Shown piece after piece: positions 10,901-22,130 of a stretch of DNA of 64,000 nucleotides. The stretch is from Mauremys mutica (taxonomy: Eukaryota; Chordata; Testudines; Geoemydidae): contig NC_059072.1 in NCBI RefSeq assembly GCF_020497125.1, positions 52,362,697 through 52,426,696 on the forward strand. Direction: 5' to 3'. Made by a program: the position numbers and the translations under genes. The first letter of the stretch is position 1; each line of letters starts with the position of its first letter. Under the pieces are notes generated by a model. That model was not told where the DNA came from. It saw only the letters and a program-made list of their open reading frames with translations, and searched no databases.

Positions 10901-13735
10901 GGTACATTTATGGGCATTACCAAAAATGTTCACATGACTGATTAGTAGCATCCCGAGAGTGATCTGAAGATAGTGACTGATCTCTGAATGTAGAAAGAAT
11001 CATGAGACAGCAAAGATTTTATATCCTTGTTAAAGATAACTGATCATTTTGAATATTGAGTAATATAATTACACTATACATGTGCAGTTGTACATGAAAA
11101 ATAGTAGTAAAACACGAGACCTCCCAACCCCACCAAATCCACTCTTTCAGTTACCAAAAAGAAAAAAAAAGTTTTAAAGTCCTTTTAGTATTACTAAAAT
11201 GCTGGCAATAAAACAATTTGTTAGGCACTGAGATTGCCCTATAAAAATGAGTTAATGAAACACAAAATACATTTCTTCAGATTTCAAAAACAAATGGTAT
11301 GGTGTAATTTTAGGTACACTTTTACATGAAAAGTGAAATTGTTCATGTTCAACAAACATTTAGTTAGTCTTTCCTTTGACTTTAATTGGAACTGCATTCT
11401 GTCCAAAAGCACTAAAATATTGTTTTATGCCTAATAGACTATTCAGAGTTTGATGGCTCTTGACACAAGATTTACAAGACCAGAAGACAAAAGATGCAGG
11501 AAAATCTGAAATTGTGTAGAGAGAGACAAAAGAGCAATCAAATGTTTTTTATGGAAAAATATCATGTTGGGCCAATATTATATTGGCATAAGAGGAAGAA
11601 ATTCCAGTCAGTCAATGGACTTGCAACTGTGTAGGCCAAAAATACATTGGTCCAATTGATTCTAGGAAAGTTTAAATAATCCATTAACATTAGTGAACTG
11701 TTATAGGAAGGATCGTTGAAACTTTTTACTATTTTATAAGGGCAGCTATAGAGCTTCATTGTAAGCATGGGAGAAAGGTTGAGGATACTAAATTTACCTA
11801 ATTTTATCTATTATTGGATAGCTCTTTCTGCAGGAGATTCGTCTTGCTGCCTATTGGCAGAATATGAATTATTCTTTTAATATGAGAAATACCTTATTTT
11901 AGTCATGTGATGGGATTTGCACAGACAGACAGCAAAGGTTTATTGCCCCACCCCCTCAGTTTAATGTTTTTGTGAAATGTTAAAATGTTTATCTGAATTT
12001 TGCTCAGTAATGTATAGTATCTAGTTTTCCCAAAATCATGCAAACTTCCCCCATTACTCTCCTGATGACACCTCATACCTAATCCACAACATTCAGTTTG
12101 TCAGTCTTGATTCTCTCCAAACCTGGCACTACTAATTGAGTTTAAATCAGTTCTGTTCTGGAATTAGCCTTGAATAGGAACTTGGGCAAATTTCAGTATA
12201 AAAGGTTATTAAGGCTGAATAAGAGTCAAGAGACAGTGCTTCCTTTCCTATGGTAAGGCTGGCTCAGATGCTTCTCAATTCAGATGGTGGACAGCATAAT
12301 TTCTTGGAGACACTGAGGTGATGAGGAAGCCCAGATCAATTCTGGTCCCTCCTCATAGCAGTGATCACTTTTTCTATCATTATCTTTAATTGTAGACCAT
12401 ATTATCCTCCCCTTGCTCCTTCTGACTTTTTTTTCTTTGCCATCTCCTTCTTCGTTATAACATAAAAAAGTTAATAAAGGAGCACTGAGCAACTGTGAAT
12501 CTGAGCTACGTGCAATCTCTTTAGGCAGGATACCTGACATTCTTCACTTTTTACATCATTTTGCCATTGTTAATGAAAGTGGCAAATAGTCTCATGTAAT
12601 CGTAACACATTAGATCAATAGCATATGAAAAAGAGCTTTCGTAGAAAGGTGTTTAACATTCCTGAGTGCATTAGTCCACTTGATATTTTAGAAGGAAAAA
12701 TAATATTTTGGAGAGAAAAAAAACTTCTCAGAAATCATTTTCTTGGCAAAATGTTTTTATGGAGAATGGGACCAATAAAATTTATATATGTTTGGGAGTT
12801 GGCTGGAAATCCTGTATTTCCACTTACTCTAGAGGCAATGCTTTCATCTTACTGTTATGACAACAATACAATATAACTGGAATTAAAACAAAACATATTA
12901 GTTGTAGTCCATGAGACTATGGACTCTTAACTGTAGAGACTGGGTTTTATTAGTAAAATTGACATAATAAACAAAAAAAATAATGCATGCTACAATCTAT
13001 TGCTCTATTTGACTTCTAATTCAGCTTTAAGTTGAATATTTTTTCCAGCTAACTTGTCTTCAGGAAAATAATAAATTTGTTCTGTTTGTTCTGGAGTAAC
13101 TCTATGGTAGTTCTGTGACATAGTAACTATTTACGAGGAAGCAGATGAGATCACCTAAACTCATTTTCATTTTAGTATCTTCAGGATGTTAAGACAAATG
13201 TCTAAAAGTGACAGAGCAGTTCTTTAGTCATCACCATACATAGCTACAACACTCAGAAACTAATGTGACATGACTGAATAGGCCTGTTTTCATTTTGTGT
13301 TTATATGTGCTTATGTCCTTCAATTCTTCTCTAACCATTTAATAATGAACAGCTTATGTATGTTATGCTTTCGTATAAATTGCTTAAACATATGTTGGAT
13401 TAATTCCTGGCACCATAATGACAAAACACCCCTTGGGTTCGATTTCTGTGCTGCCAGGATTTCACCCACTGTTTCTAAGATGAAATTTTGCTTAGCTTAC
13501 AGTTTTTAGCATTGTAGATGGTGGGTTGATCCATCAGCTGTGGAAGGTGAAATCAAGGTCCAGACAACTACATTTCCTTTACTCAGAGCTATTCTTGATT
13601 ATTTATAGAGCTGACCAGAGGTGACCATTCCAAATCGCAGCAACTTTTGAAGGTTCAGACTTTGGTTTTATTTCATTCCACTATGAAACAAAAACATTCC
13701 AATGCTAGAATGTCCGTTTTTTGGACCAAAACCTG
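10901..13735. other. AT-rich intronic sequence, nothing recognised
   Basis: Nearly 3 kb with no repeat or exon that I can support. The longer ORFs (11562-11768, 12280-12540, 12625-12876, 13297-13509) show no conserved motif and have no paired splice sites that would make them exons. Confidence 0.55.
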
Positions 13736-13739
13736 AGCT

Positions 13740-13950
13740 TTTCTTTTTGGAAAGGGAGGTATGTGCATGTGGGACTGCCTGGGATATGGGACATCCAGGT
13801 TCAAGTCCTTGCCCTGCCTGATTCAGAACACAGGGTTGTTTTTTTTATATATAAGATCACTCTGAATCAGGTGGAGCAGGGATGTGAGCATAGGTTTCTT
13901 ACAATCCAAACCCGTGCTCTAACCATCAGGCTATAGAGTGTGGGAGATTT
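13740..13950. repeat. Reptile interspersed repeat, copy 1
   Basis: The block has the pattern 'ggttcaagtcc...ctgcctgattcag' followed by 'cccgtgctctaaccatcagg' and 'ctatagag'. The same arrangement, 'aggttcaactctgatctgaa' then 'gtgttctaatcacagggcta', occurs at 55390-55560. The GTTCAA.TCC-like segment recalls a tRNA B box, but I do not assign a SINE family. Confidence 0.45.
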
Positions 13951-14548
13951 AATACAATACCTTGCTCCATCCATAGTTTCCTGTGAACTAATTTTATTTT
14001 TTATTTCATTGATGGTGACTAAAACTCTGACTGAATTTGCAGATATTTGCTAGATCTCTGTTACCAGAGCTTAAAGGGAATCGCAAACCCCAAAGTCTCA
14101 GTTGCATTCTGTCGGTGGAATAGGTGCATATTATTGACTCAAGAATAGTTTATGTAACACTGTAAGGGCACTGGCAATGACACTCTAGAGCCCAAAGCCA
14201 GATGTTTGATCTTTCAAGCCCACCTCATCCTTAAAGATTGCATGTTTTCTCTTGTGCTTAATTCTTAAGTGCTTAATTAAGTTAGTATAAATGTGAAATA
14301 ATTTAAAATTTCTCTTTACTATCCAACTTTATTTTCAGTAGACTGTATTATAACAATAAAAATGTCCAGACTGCCATATATGATATTCCAAACATTTCAC
14401 TCCCTCTTCTTTTTTTTACCCCCAACTCCAGCTGCCCCAAAACCCACTATCTAGAGAGATGGAAATATCTATTATAATGTATATAACTATTAGGTGCACT
14501 TTAGTTTACCTGTATGGCTGCATAGAGTTAAATCAAAGGAGGCTGCCA
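13951..14548. other. Intronic sequence, nothing recognised
   Basis: AT-rich DNA without a recognisable exon, RNA gene or repeat. Confidence 0.5.
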
Positions 14549-15825
14549 GGCCTTGTCTACACTACAAAATTTTGTTGGCAAAAGTTATGCTGCTTTATTT
14601 AATGTGCTTTAATTAAAACCACTATTGCATGTCCACACTAGCAGAGTGCATCCACACCAACAGCTCTTGCATCGACAGAGAGAGCAGTGCACTGTGGCAG
14701 CTATCCCACTGTGCAACTAGCTGCAGGGTGCTTTGGGAAGGGTTTGTAATGCCTCAGGAGCAGGTACAATGTCACACGATGCAGGTTTCTCAACCTCATC
14801 GTTCCAGGGGCACCCTAGTAGATTGTCAGCTGCTTTTTCAACTGAAGTGTGTGATGGGAGGGAGAGGAGGGTGGTGTATCTGGGGCATGGGAGACAGCAG
14901 GCTGACTGACCCATCCTGAGGCAGCAGGAGGGGAACAGGGGGACCCCAGTCCCGCACATCAGCCCCCCGCTCTGCTCAGCACAGCAGTCTCTCCTGAAGC
15001 AGTCTGCTCTACCCAGGGCTGGCTCCAGGGTTTTTGCTGCCCTAAGCGTCGAAAAAAAGAAGAAGTCGCGATCGCGATCGGCGGAATTTCCACCGTGCTG
15101 CTTTCTTCTTCGGTGGCAATTTGGCGGCAGGTCCTTTCCTCCGAGAGGGAGTGAGGGACCCGCTGCCGAATTGCCGCCGAAGACCCGGATGTGCTGCCCC
15201 TTCCCCATGGCCACCCCAAGCACCTGCTTGCTGAGCTCGTGCCTGGAGCCAGTCCTGGCTCTACCTGCCTGCATATGGGTCTGTGATTCCCTCCGAGTTC
15301 TCCCACAGCCTCCTTAGCTGCCAGGAGCGGCACCCTGAGCAGCTCTGTGAGCTCTCCCTGCTGAGGAACCTCAAAGGAACACAGCAGTATCCCGTCCCCA
15401 CCTCCAGGGTTCCTAGTGCAGGTGGAACAGGAGCATTCCACGTTAATGATTTGCTCTTTGTTCCCCAAAGGGAGCAGCAGGCTGAGCTGTCAGACACCAG
15501 ACACGTCCCTGAGCTTTGAAAGGGGAGGGGTGCATGCCTGCAGGGCAGCAGAGATCAAAAGGTGAGCACAGCGGTCATGGCAGGCATTGTGGGATACTGG
15601 TGGAAGCCAGCTATGTTGACAAGACAAACAGCAGCATCTACACTGTTGCGTTGTCGCTTTAACTTTGCCGCAAAAAGCTTTATGCCGCTCATTGAGGTGG
15701 TTTTATTTTGTCGGCAAAACAGCAGAGTTTTGCTGTCAAAAGTAGCTTGATAGCATGTATGCCTCCCCTGTTTTGTTGGCAAAAGGCAGCTTTTGCCAAC
15801 AAAGCTTTGTAGTGTAGACAAGGCC
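14549..15825. mobile_element. Non-autonomous DNA transposon with ~35-bp inverted ends
   Basis: The left end reads 'ggccttgtctacactacaaa' followed by 'attttgttggcaaaag'. The right end is its near-perfect inverted copy: 'cttttgccaacaaagctttg' then 'tagtgtagacaaggcc'. The arms agree at 33 or more of 35 positions. There is no transposase frame. A younger hAT MITE (15014-15257) sits inside. I could not find a convincing target-site duplication at the outer ends, so the superfamily is left open. ORFs in this block are chance frames. Confidence 0.8.
15006..15265. mobile_element. hAT-type GC-rich MITE with 8-bp TSD, nested
   Basis: The 244-bp element (15014-15257) starts CAGGGCTGGCTCCAGG and ends CCTGGAGCCAGTCCTG, an inverted repeat with one mismatch in 16. 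The perfect 8-bp duplication GCTCTACC flanks it (15006-15013 and 15258-15265). The interior holds the 'gcggcaattcggcgg'-like motif shared with the element at 19148-19778. It inserted into the DNA transposon 14549-15825 and has no coding capacity. Confidence 0.9.
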
Positions 15826-16169
15826 TCAAGGGTGAATCAGCAGGAAATGAAACAGTGGCAAAGAAAAAGGAACTATCACAGAGAATGTCAAGGGTTCTTG
15901 GGGAAACAATGGGGGAAGACAGTGAGGCTGGTTTGATTTGCACCAGCAGCCCCAACAAGCTGTTACAGTGACCAAAGGTTGCTGGGGCACTCTGGCTATG
16001 CTTGCTTTTCTGCAGCTATGCTCTGCTCCTAATGTAAGGAAGAAGGTGTATGTCTGACCATAGCAGCTCTGTGCAACCCAAGTACCTCCCTTACCCGACC
16101 ACAAGAGGATTTGCCCTAAAAATACATTATAGATTGCCTTTGTTACAGAGGGGTTTGCATCTGTTAATT
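15826..16169. other. Intronic sequence, nothing recognised
   Basis: About 340 bases between two DNA transposons, with no supported feature. Confidence 0.5.
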
Positions 16170-17800
16170 ATCAACTGCAGTGGCTCTCAACCTTTCCAAA
16201 TTACTGTGCCCCTTTTCAGAAGTCTGATTTGTCTTGAACACCCCCAAGTTTCATCTCACTTAAACTACTTGCTTACAAAATCAGACATAAAAATATAAGT
16301 GTCACAGCACACTATTACTGAAAAATTGCTTACTTTCTTATTTTACCATATAATCTAAATCCATTGGAATATAAATATTGTACTTACATTTTGTCCGAAA
16401 TAGATTGCGGTCCGTTAAGCTTGGTATTGAGTGAGGAAAAACAGGCAGGACCAGAATAACAGTGAAAAGCCAAGTGGCTACGTTTATTTGGGGGATAATT
16501 ACAACTTGGGCTGGGGGAGTAGGCAACTTTGGCTGGGATGGTATCAAAAGTACAAACACATCCCAAAACACAGTAATAATACACTTTATACTGCTCACCA
16601 CACCACACCAAATAGGCAGACACACCAATCTTACAAGATAGGAATTGGGTTCGTCAGGGCGGTGCCCGGTGCAACACAGAAAAGAGACCCACAGGCCACT
16701 GCCTCAGCCACCCTTGCTTTCACACTAAGGGTAACCCAGAGTGTGGTGTGGCTGCAGCTGGGCAGATTCCACTCACTCAGACCGCGGGGACGGGAACCCC
16801 GTGGTCTGCTAATCTCCAGGTGGAGACAGCTCCCAGATTCATGCACTCTGGACAAAGACAGAGCAGTGATTCACACACATGAAACAGTTTGCAATTAACA
16901 ATTCACTAACAACTAGAACAACTATACAAGCTAGCTAAGCAATTGTGCAATTCTGAGCTCATTAATACAATCCTGATATCCTGAGTAGATACTTGGTACC
17001 GAGTTAGGGAGGGGAAAAAATAAGAGGCTAGATGAGCTAACTGTCAGATATTAAAAAGCAAATACCGCACTCCAGGCGCAGCTGACCAGCAGAACAGACA
17101 CCGGAAGCATGACGAGCTGACAGGGATCGGGTCCAAACGACAACGAATCCAAACGATACGACACGAGCGCGCTTTACCGGGAGGAGACCCTGGCCAAAAG
17201 GTTGATCAGGTCCTTCAGCTAACACACGGATGCTCCACACAAATTTTGGGGGGAAACCTAGTTTTATTAAGAGGTCTCACTCCCTCATGTCGGTATCTGA
17301 TTGGCTCCCTGGTCCCTCCTCCCTCCAGGCTTCGAGCTGTTGCCACCCCACGTTAGCAGGATTTGCACACGGCACACTGGAGTTGACAGGTAAACAAGCT
17401 TGACCCTTAGATGGCCGAGCAGGAGAGAAAAAACAACAGGAGAACATACATAGCCAGTGTTGCTGGGCAGGATTGAGTCTCTGCCCTCTCCTATATACAA
17501 GAACCTAGTCCAAGATGGAGGCAATCCTGTCCTTTTAACAGGACAAGATGGCCGTGGACCGACAATTGGCCATTCAAAGCCATAACTTCATATCGGATTG
17601 CGACACATTTCAGTGTACAGAGCAGTATACACAAGTCGCTGTCTGTAAGAATTTTTAATTTCTATTGCCTTCACTAGTGCTTTTGATGTAGCCTGTTGTA
17701 AAACTAGGCAAATATCTAGATGAGTTGATGTACCCCTTGGAAGACCTCTGTGTATTCCTAGGGGTACATGTACCCATGATTGAGAATCACTTATTTACTG
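16170..17800. mobile_element. hAT-type MITE split by a solo LTR
   Basis: The left half (16178-16391) begins CAGTGGCTCTCAACC. The right half (17606-17792) ends with a decayed inverted copy, 'gattgagaatcactt'. The element has the same termini as the intact relative at 18641-18800. The flanks atcaactg (16170-16177) and atttactg (17793-17800) agree at 6 of 8 positions, consistent with an old 8-bp duplication. The interior reads continuously across the LTR once one copy of the 5-bp duplication is discounted. Confidence 0.85.
16387..17610 (-). mobile_element. Solo LTR with 5-bp TSD, inside a hAT MITE
   Basis: The LTR spans 16392-17605 (1214 bp). It begins TGTC and ends GACA, and is flanked by the perfect 5-bp repeat CATTT (16387-16391 and 17606-17610). 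Five-bp duplications fit many retroviral and gypsy-type integrases. On the minus strand there is a TATA-like TGTATATAG at 17499-17491 and an AATAAA at 17268-17263, so reverse orientation is more likely. No internal genes are present, as expected after LTR-LTR recombination. Confidence 0.85.
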
Positions 17801-18435
17801 TGTATACAGAGGGACTTATTCATGCATTGTCTGTCCCCTGATGACACCCAAAGGTACAGAGACTGCGAAGGCTTTCTGATTTCTCAAGGTCACATCAAAC
17901 TGAAGGTAATCATTCCTCATCTAATGTATCTCAGCCAAGTCTCTCTCTCTGGCACTCACAGCCAGCCCTAAAAAAGCAGATACCTCTTGCTTTGTGGGCA
18001 GGTGGTTAGAATACCATACAGAGCTCATTTTTGACTGTCAAGATTGAAATTACTTCTCAGCCAAGGGATAGGTATAAGAGCATCTGTTAACTATTAAATC
18101 ATCTGAGAGAGGAAAAAACATTATGCTGGTTAGAAATGTATCCTTGATTTGCAGTGATTCCATAATAATTTCTTAAACAAATTAATTTCCAAAATATTCT
18201 GTGATGCTAAAAATTACCAAGACTTCTGTAGATCCACTGATCCTAAATAGGATTAATGTCTTCAACATAATAAGTAATATATATTTTTTGTATTTACATG
18301 TCTTAGAAAAGATGAGGCTAAAATCTTGAAAACTATAACAGTGAGAGGTTTGATAATATGTTGGCAGTAGTAGCATATGTTTCCACTATAGATCTGCCAG
18401 AGATCTGAATCTCTCCCTTATCTCATCTATTCCTG
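17801..18435. other. Intronic sequence, nothing recognised
   Basis: No supported exon, RNA gene or repeat. Confidence 0.5.
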
Positions 18436-18860
18436 CACTAGAAACTTACATCAGCATACCTATGTGCCACACCCTTGAGACATAGCTATACCAACCTAAC
18501 CTCTGTTGTAGACAGCTCTAAGTCAATGGAAGAAATTATTTCATTGACCTAGCTACCATGTCGCAGAGAGGTGGATTAACTACAGCAATGAAAAAATCCT
18601 CCCTGTCGCTGTAGTGAGTGTCTATGCTGAAGCACTTCAGCAGTGGTTCTCAACCCACGGGACACTTGTGGCCCAATCAGCACACAGCTGTGACACATGT
18701 GACATCCTCAGGGCCATACAGGTAGTATATATATTGTCTAGATGCAGCCCACATAACATAGATATGCGGCCCACAGTGGTAAATAGGTTGAGAACCACTG
18801 CACTATGGCAATGCAGCTGCAGCCCTGCTGCTATAGCATTTGAAGTATAGACATGGCCTT
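18436..18860. mobile_element. DNA transposon (MITE), split by a hAT MITE
   Basis: The block begins near 'actagaaacttacatcagca' and ends 'gaagtatagacatggcct'. In between are 'gctataccaacctaacctct', 'ggtggattaactacagc' and 'gctgtagtgagtgtctatgc', which I recognise as a common turtle MITE with 'tctacac'-type ends related to those of 14549-15825. The 160-bp hAT element at 18641-18800 interrupts it. Confidence 0.7.
18633..18808. mobile_element. hAT-type MITE, nested, perfect 15-bp TIRs
   Basis: The 160-bp element (18641-18800) starts CAGTGGTTCTCAACC and ends GGTTGAGAACCACTG, a perfect 15-bp inverted repeat. The flanking 8-mers cacttcag and cactatgg agree at 5 of 8 positions, a decayed duplication. 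It shares ends with 16178-17792 but is shorter, so it is an internal-deletion derivative or a sister family. Confidence 0.85.
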
Positions 18861-18883
18861 ATGTGGCTGTCATCATGGGGGAG

Positions 18884-19085
18884 GGGGATAGCTCAGTGGT
18901 TTGAGCATTGGCCTGCTAAACCCAGGGTTGTGAGTTCAATCCTTGAGGAGGCCACTTAGGGATCTGGGGCAAAAATCAGTACTTGGCCCTGCTAGTGAAG
19001 GCAGGGGGCTGGACTCAATGACCTTTCGAGGTCCCTTCCAGTTCTAGGAGATTGGTATATCTCCAATTATTATTAAATTAAATTT
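18884..19085 (+). repeat. tRNA-derived SINE with CR1-like 3' tail (Cry-type)
   Basis: The 5' part is tRNA-like, with an A box TAGCTCAGTGG (18889-18899) and a B box GAGTTCAATCC (18932-18942), the internal promoter for RNA polymerase III. The 3' part (about 19004-19055) reads 'ctggactcaatgacc', then 'gaggtcccttccag', then 'tctaggag', matching the CR1 3' end at 59637-59685 in this same window. A SINE with this build is copied by the CR1 reverse transcriptase. The arrangement is that of the Cry SINEs described from hidden-neck turtles. The tail ends in an ATTATT-rich run. Confidence 0.8.
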
Positions 19086-19139
19086 ACCTCCATCTTAGCA
19101 TCTGAACACAGTAGTATCTGTATTCTGTGTTATTCTCAT

Positions 19140-19786
19140 GTTGTGTCCAGGGCTGCCCAGAGGATTCCAGGGGCCTGGGGTCTTCGGCGGTGGGGGGCCC
19201 CTGCTTCGGTGGTAATTCGGCGGTGGGGGGTCCTTCCGCTCCGAGACCCACCGCCAAAGTGCCCCGAAGACCCGCGGCGGGGGCCCCCCGCTGCCGAATT
19301 ACCGCCGAAGCGGGACCCGCTGCCGAAGTGCAGCCTGGTTTTTGGCAGTAATTCGGCGGTGGAGGGCCCCGCCGCGGGTCTTCGGGGGACTTCAGCAGCG
19401 GGTCCCGGAGCGGAAGGACCCCCCGGCGCTGAATTACTGCCGAAGACCTGGCTGCAATTCGGTGGCGGGTCCCAGAACGGAAGGGCCCCCTGCCACCGAA
19501 TTACTGCTGAAGACCCGGATGCACTTTGGCGGCGGGTCCCGCTTCGGCGGTAATTCGGCAGCGGAGGGTCCTTCAATTCCAGAGCGGAAGGACCCCCCAC
19601 CTGCAAAGACCAGGAGCGGAAGAAGCTCCAGGGGCCCAGGCCCCGCGAAAGTTTTCCGGGGCCCCCGGAGCGAGTGAAGGACCCCGCTCCAGGGGCCCCA
19701 AAAAACTCTCATGGGGGGCCCCTGCGGGGCCCGGGGCCTGGGGCAAATTGCCCCACCTCCCCCTGCCCGGCAGCCCTGGTTGTGTC
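19140..19786. mobile_element. hAT-type GC-rich MITE with internal repeats and 8-bp TSD
   Basis: The 631-bp element (19148-19778) begins CAGGGCTGCC and ends GGCAGCCCTG, flanked by the perfect 8-bp duplication GTTGTGTC (19140-19147 and 19779-19786). The interior is very GC-rich and built from many direct and inverted copies of a short module around 'aattcggcggcgggtcc' / 'gacccgccgccgaatt'. Long ORFs on both strands here come from this simple composition and are not genes. Confidence 0.9.
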
Positions 19787-21974
19787 TCTGAGATGCCCAA
19801 AGGGCTGAGATGTTGGAAAAATAAATTCTTTCTTTACTCCTGTTTCAAGATGTAAGGTTTCAGGAATTAAGGGTATTGTTTGTAAAGAGTGATGTTCTTA
19901 CATCCAAAATAAATCTAATTGTAACCTGAAGAACGAGTTAATTACTAGATTAACAAATATTGAGTTAGTAATTATTTAAGCTAGTTGTATTCCTAAGAAT
20001 TCACTGAGACATAATATAAACTTTCAGTTAAATGCTTTGTAACTTAGAGCTCACAAAGCGGTGAAGATTTCAGGAAAATGTGGACAATTGTAACAATATT
20101 AATTCTGCAAATAATGCAAGTTCTCTTCTAAGAAGTCAGAATGAAAGCTCATTCAATGGACTTTTTGTAATACATGTCAAAGAGAGAGCACAAAAACAAT
20201 TGTGCCTCAAGTGCTTTATATCTTAATTACTTGAGGGGTTTTTTTTGAGAGAGAGACAGAGCTATTGCTCTACAGTCATCCATTTTTTAGAGACAGTTTC
20301 TATCATAATTATCCACCTTTTATTTGTACGGCAGTGAATGTAGAAACTGCATTGCACTTCCCTGCAGAAGTTTGCTGGAAAAATGTGCTTGACTCTGCAC
20401 CTTCTTTTTCTGCTTGGAAATGCTGTTGTAAGTTGGTGACTCTGCCTAGCGTGATTATATGAAAAGACAAATGGGGAATTGTTTTCTTTCACTATATCTG
20501 CCCAAAATGCTTAGCTAGTGAAATGTATGAATGGTGTTTTGATGTATTTGGAGAGAGAGCCTCATCAACTGTCCAGTACAAGTGGTCTCCTCACTGTTAC
20601 TTATACCAAAGGACTATTTAATTTCCATGAAGTTCATATGAGAAAGCAGCACAGTCAACAATTAATTGACTAATTTTAGTTGTAGGAAATGTGCTAGACT
20701 TAAGGAGATGGTGGTGGCGATGCAGGGGTCAGAGGGGAAAAATATGCCTACAATTTGTTTTTGCTCTTCTTAAGAAATCTGAAATCCTTCTTGACAAAAG
20801 TAATAAAAACTAACACCTGTCATTAACTAAATGTGGGTTTCTGAACTCTGTAGCTCAGCTTGCTTGCAGGAATGATGTATTGATTTGTTGCACAGTAATT
20901 CAACAGTGAAATTATATTGAAAATTAAAAACAGCATTAAGTAATAGATGATCCAGTTTACACTAGCATGAGTTTACTGTTATAACGTGTTGTTAATGAAA
21001 GGTACAAATAAACTTTATTCCAAATTTTGGTTTTTCAAACAGTCAAAACCACTTGGGAGGTTGAAAAAGGAACATTAGAACAAGACCAGTGTTTGCCCTC
21101 TCTATGAATAGAAACAGAAGACTGTTTCAGTAAACACTGGGGAGGGAGAAGTCCTTCTGAATCCTTTCACTGAGGCAGCATCTTCAGGAGCGAAGTGATC
21201 CATGAAAAATTAGATCCTGTTTCCTGTGAATTCAGCTAGCTTGGCAGCAGACTGAAACTTTGTCAGCAGCGTTGGAGGCAACCTACCTTATTAGATAGGA
21301 AAGTAACTATAAAGTGTAGACTCAGGTTCACATTTTATTATTTTATTTGGTATTGTAAACATTTGCTTCCACCACATTCTTGTTTCTAGTTAAGTCTGTA
21401 TTCCTTCTTAAACCAACTTCTTGTTTTATGATAAGTCTCACAAGTGCTGTGTATTATACAAGAGTGGTGGTTTAAGGTAAAACTAGTAAACTGGGTACAC
21501 TGCTCCTTTGGGGCAGAGGATTTGGGAGTTCTGTGAGTAGCCAATGTCAGGAACTGGATATCACAGAGGAATTATTTAAGACTGGGGTGCACCTATTGTT
21601 AACCTTTCAGGCAAAGATAAGGCTGGAATAATCCAGAGGAGAGTGCTTAAGAGGCTGAAAGGCTGGTGATGTTAGGCAGTTGACACTCAGCCAGGCACAG
21701 GCAAGATTCCCTCATGCTGGAGGCAGGGAGTAACAAGGGGACCTCAGCCCTGGGTACCCCAAGAACCGTGACATCATTATCCTCATTCATTTTTTTGTTT
21801 TTTGCTTCTCAGTATGAGAATTTTGCATATTATTTCCTTTTAATGACTACAATATCCATAATCCTCTTACATACAGAAGCAAAGATTTTTTTCTGGCTTA
21901 TTTTAGGAGCAGAAATACTTATGCACTGAATTGTTAGAAGTAAAAAGAAAGACCAACTATTACTCCTATAATCT
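19787..21974. other. AT-rich intronic sequence, nothing recognised
   Basis: More than 2 kb without a supported exon, RNA gene or repeat. ORF pairs near 20262-20492 overlap in opposite directions and lack motifs. Confidence 0.55.
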
Positions 21975-22130
21975 GTAACAGCTTCCGTAGGTGCCAACTC
22001 CATGGGTGCTCTGGGGCTGGAACACCCACTGGCTGCCTCCATCAGCACCTCCCCCTCCTTCCCTGTGCTTCCTGTCCACCGCAATCAGCTGTTTTGCGAT
22101 GTGTAGGAGGCTGGTGGGGGGCGGGAAGAG
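21975..22130. repeat. Unclassified reptile repeat fragment
   Basis: The block reads 'gtaggtgccaactccatggg', 'tgctctggggctggaacacc' and 'cactggctgcctccatcagc'. I recognise this as a dispersed turtle repeat with 'gggtgctc...gagcaccc' inner symmetry, but cannot name its class. It abuts the CR1 that follows. Confidence 0.45.

Noticed and set aside
14717..15497. Overlapping ORFs of 185 and 169 codons on the minus strand
   Set aside because: They cross the border between two nested transposons in two frames and have no recognisable domain.
18884..18950. Functional tRNA gene
   Set aside because: A and B boxes are present, but the cloverleaf is not complete and the unit continues into a CR1-like tail, so it is a SINE.
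19127..19855. Long overlapping ORFs on both strands in the GC-rich block
   Set aside because: They lie inside a hAT MITE with exact ends; the open frames result from few stop codons in GC-rich repeated modules.
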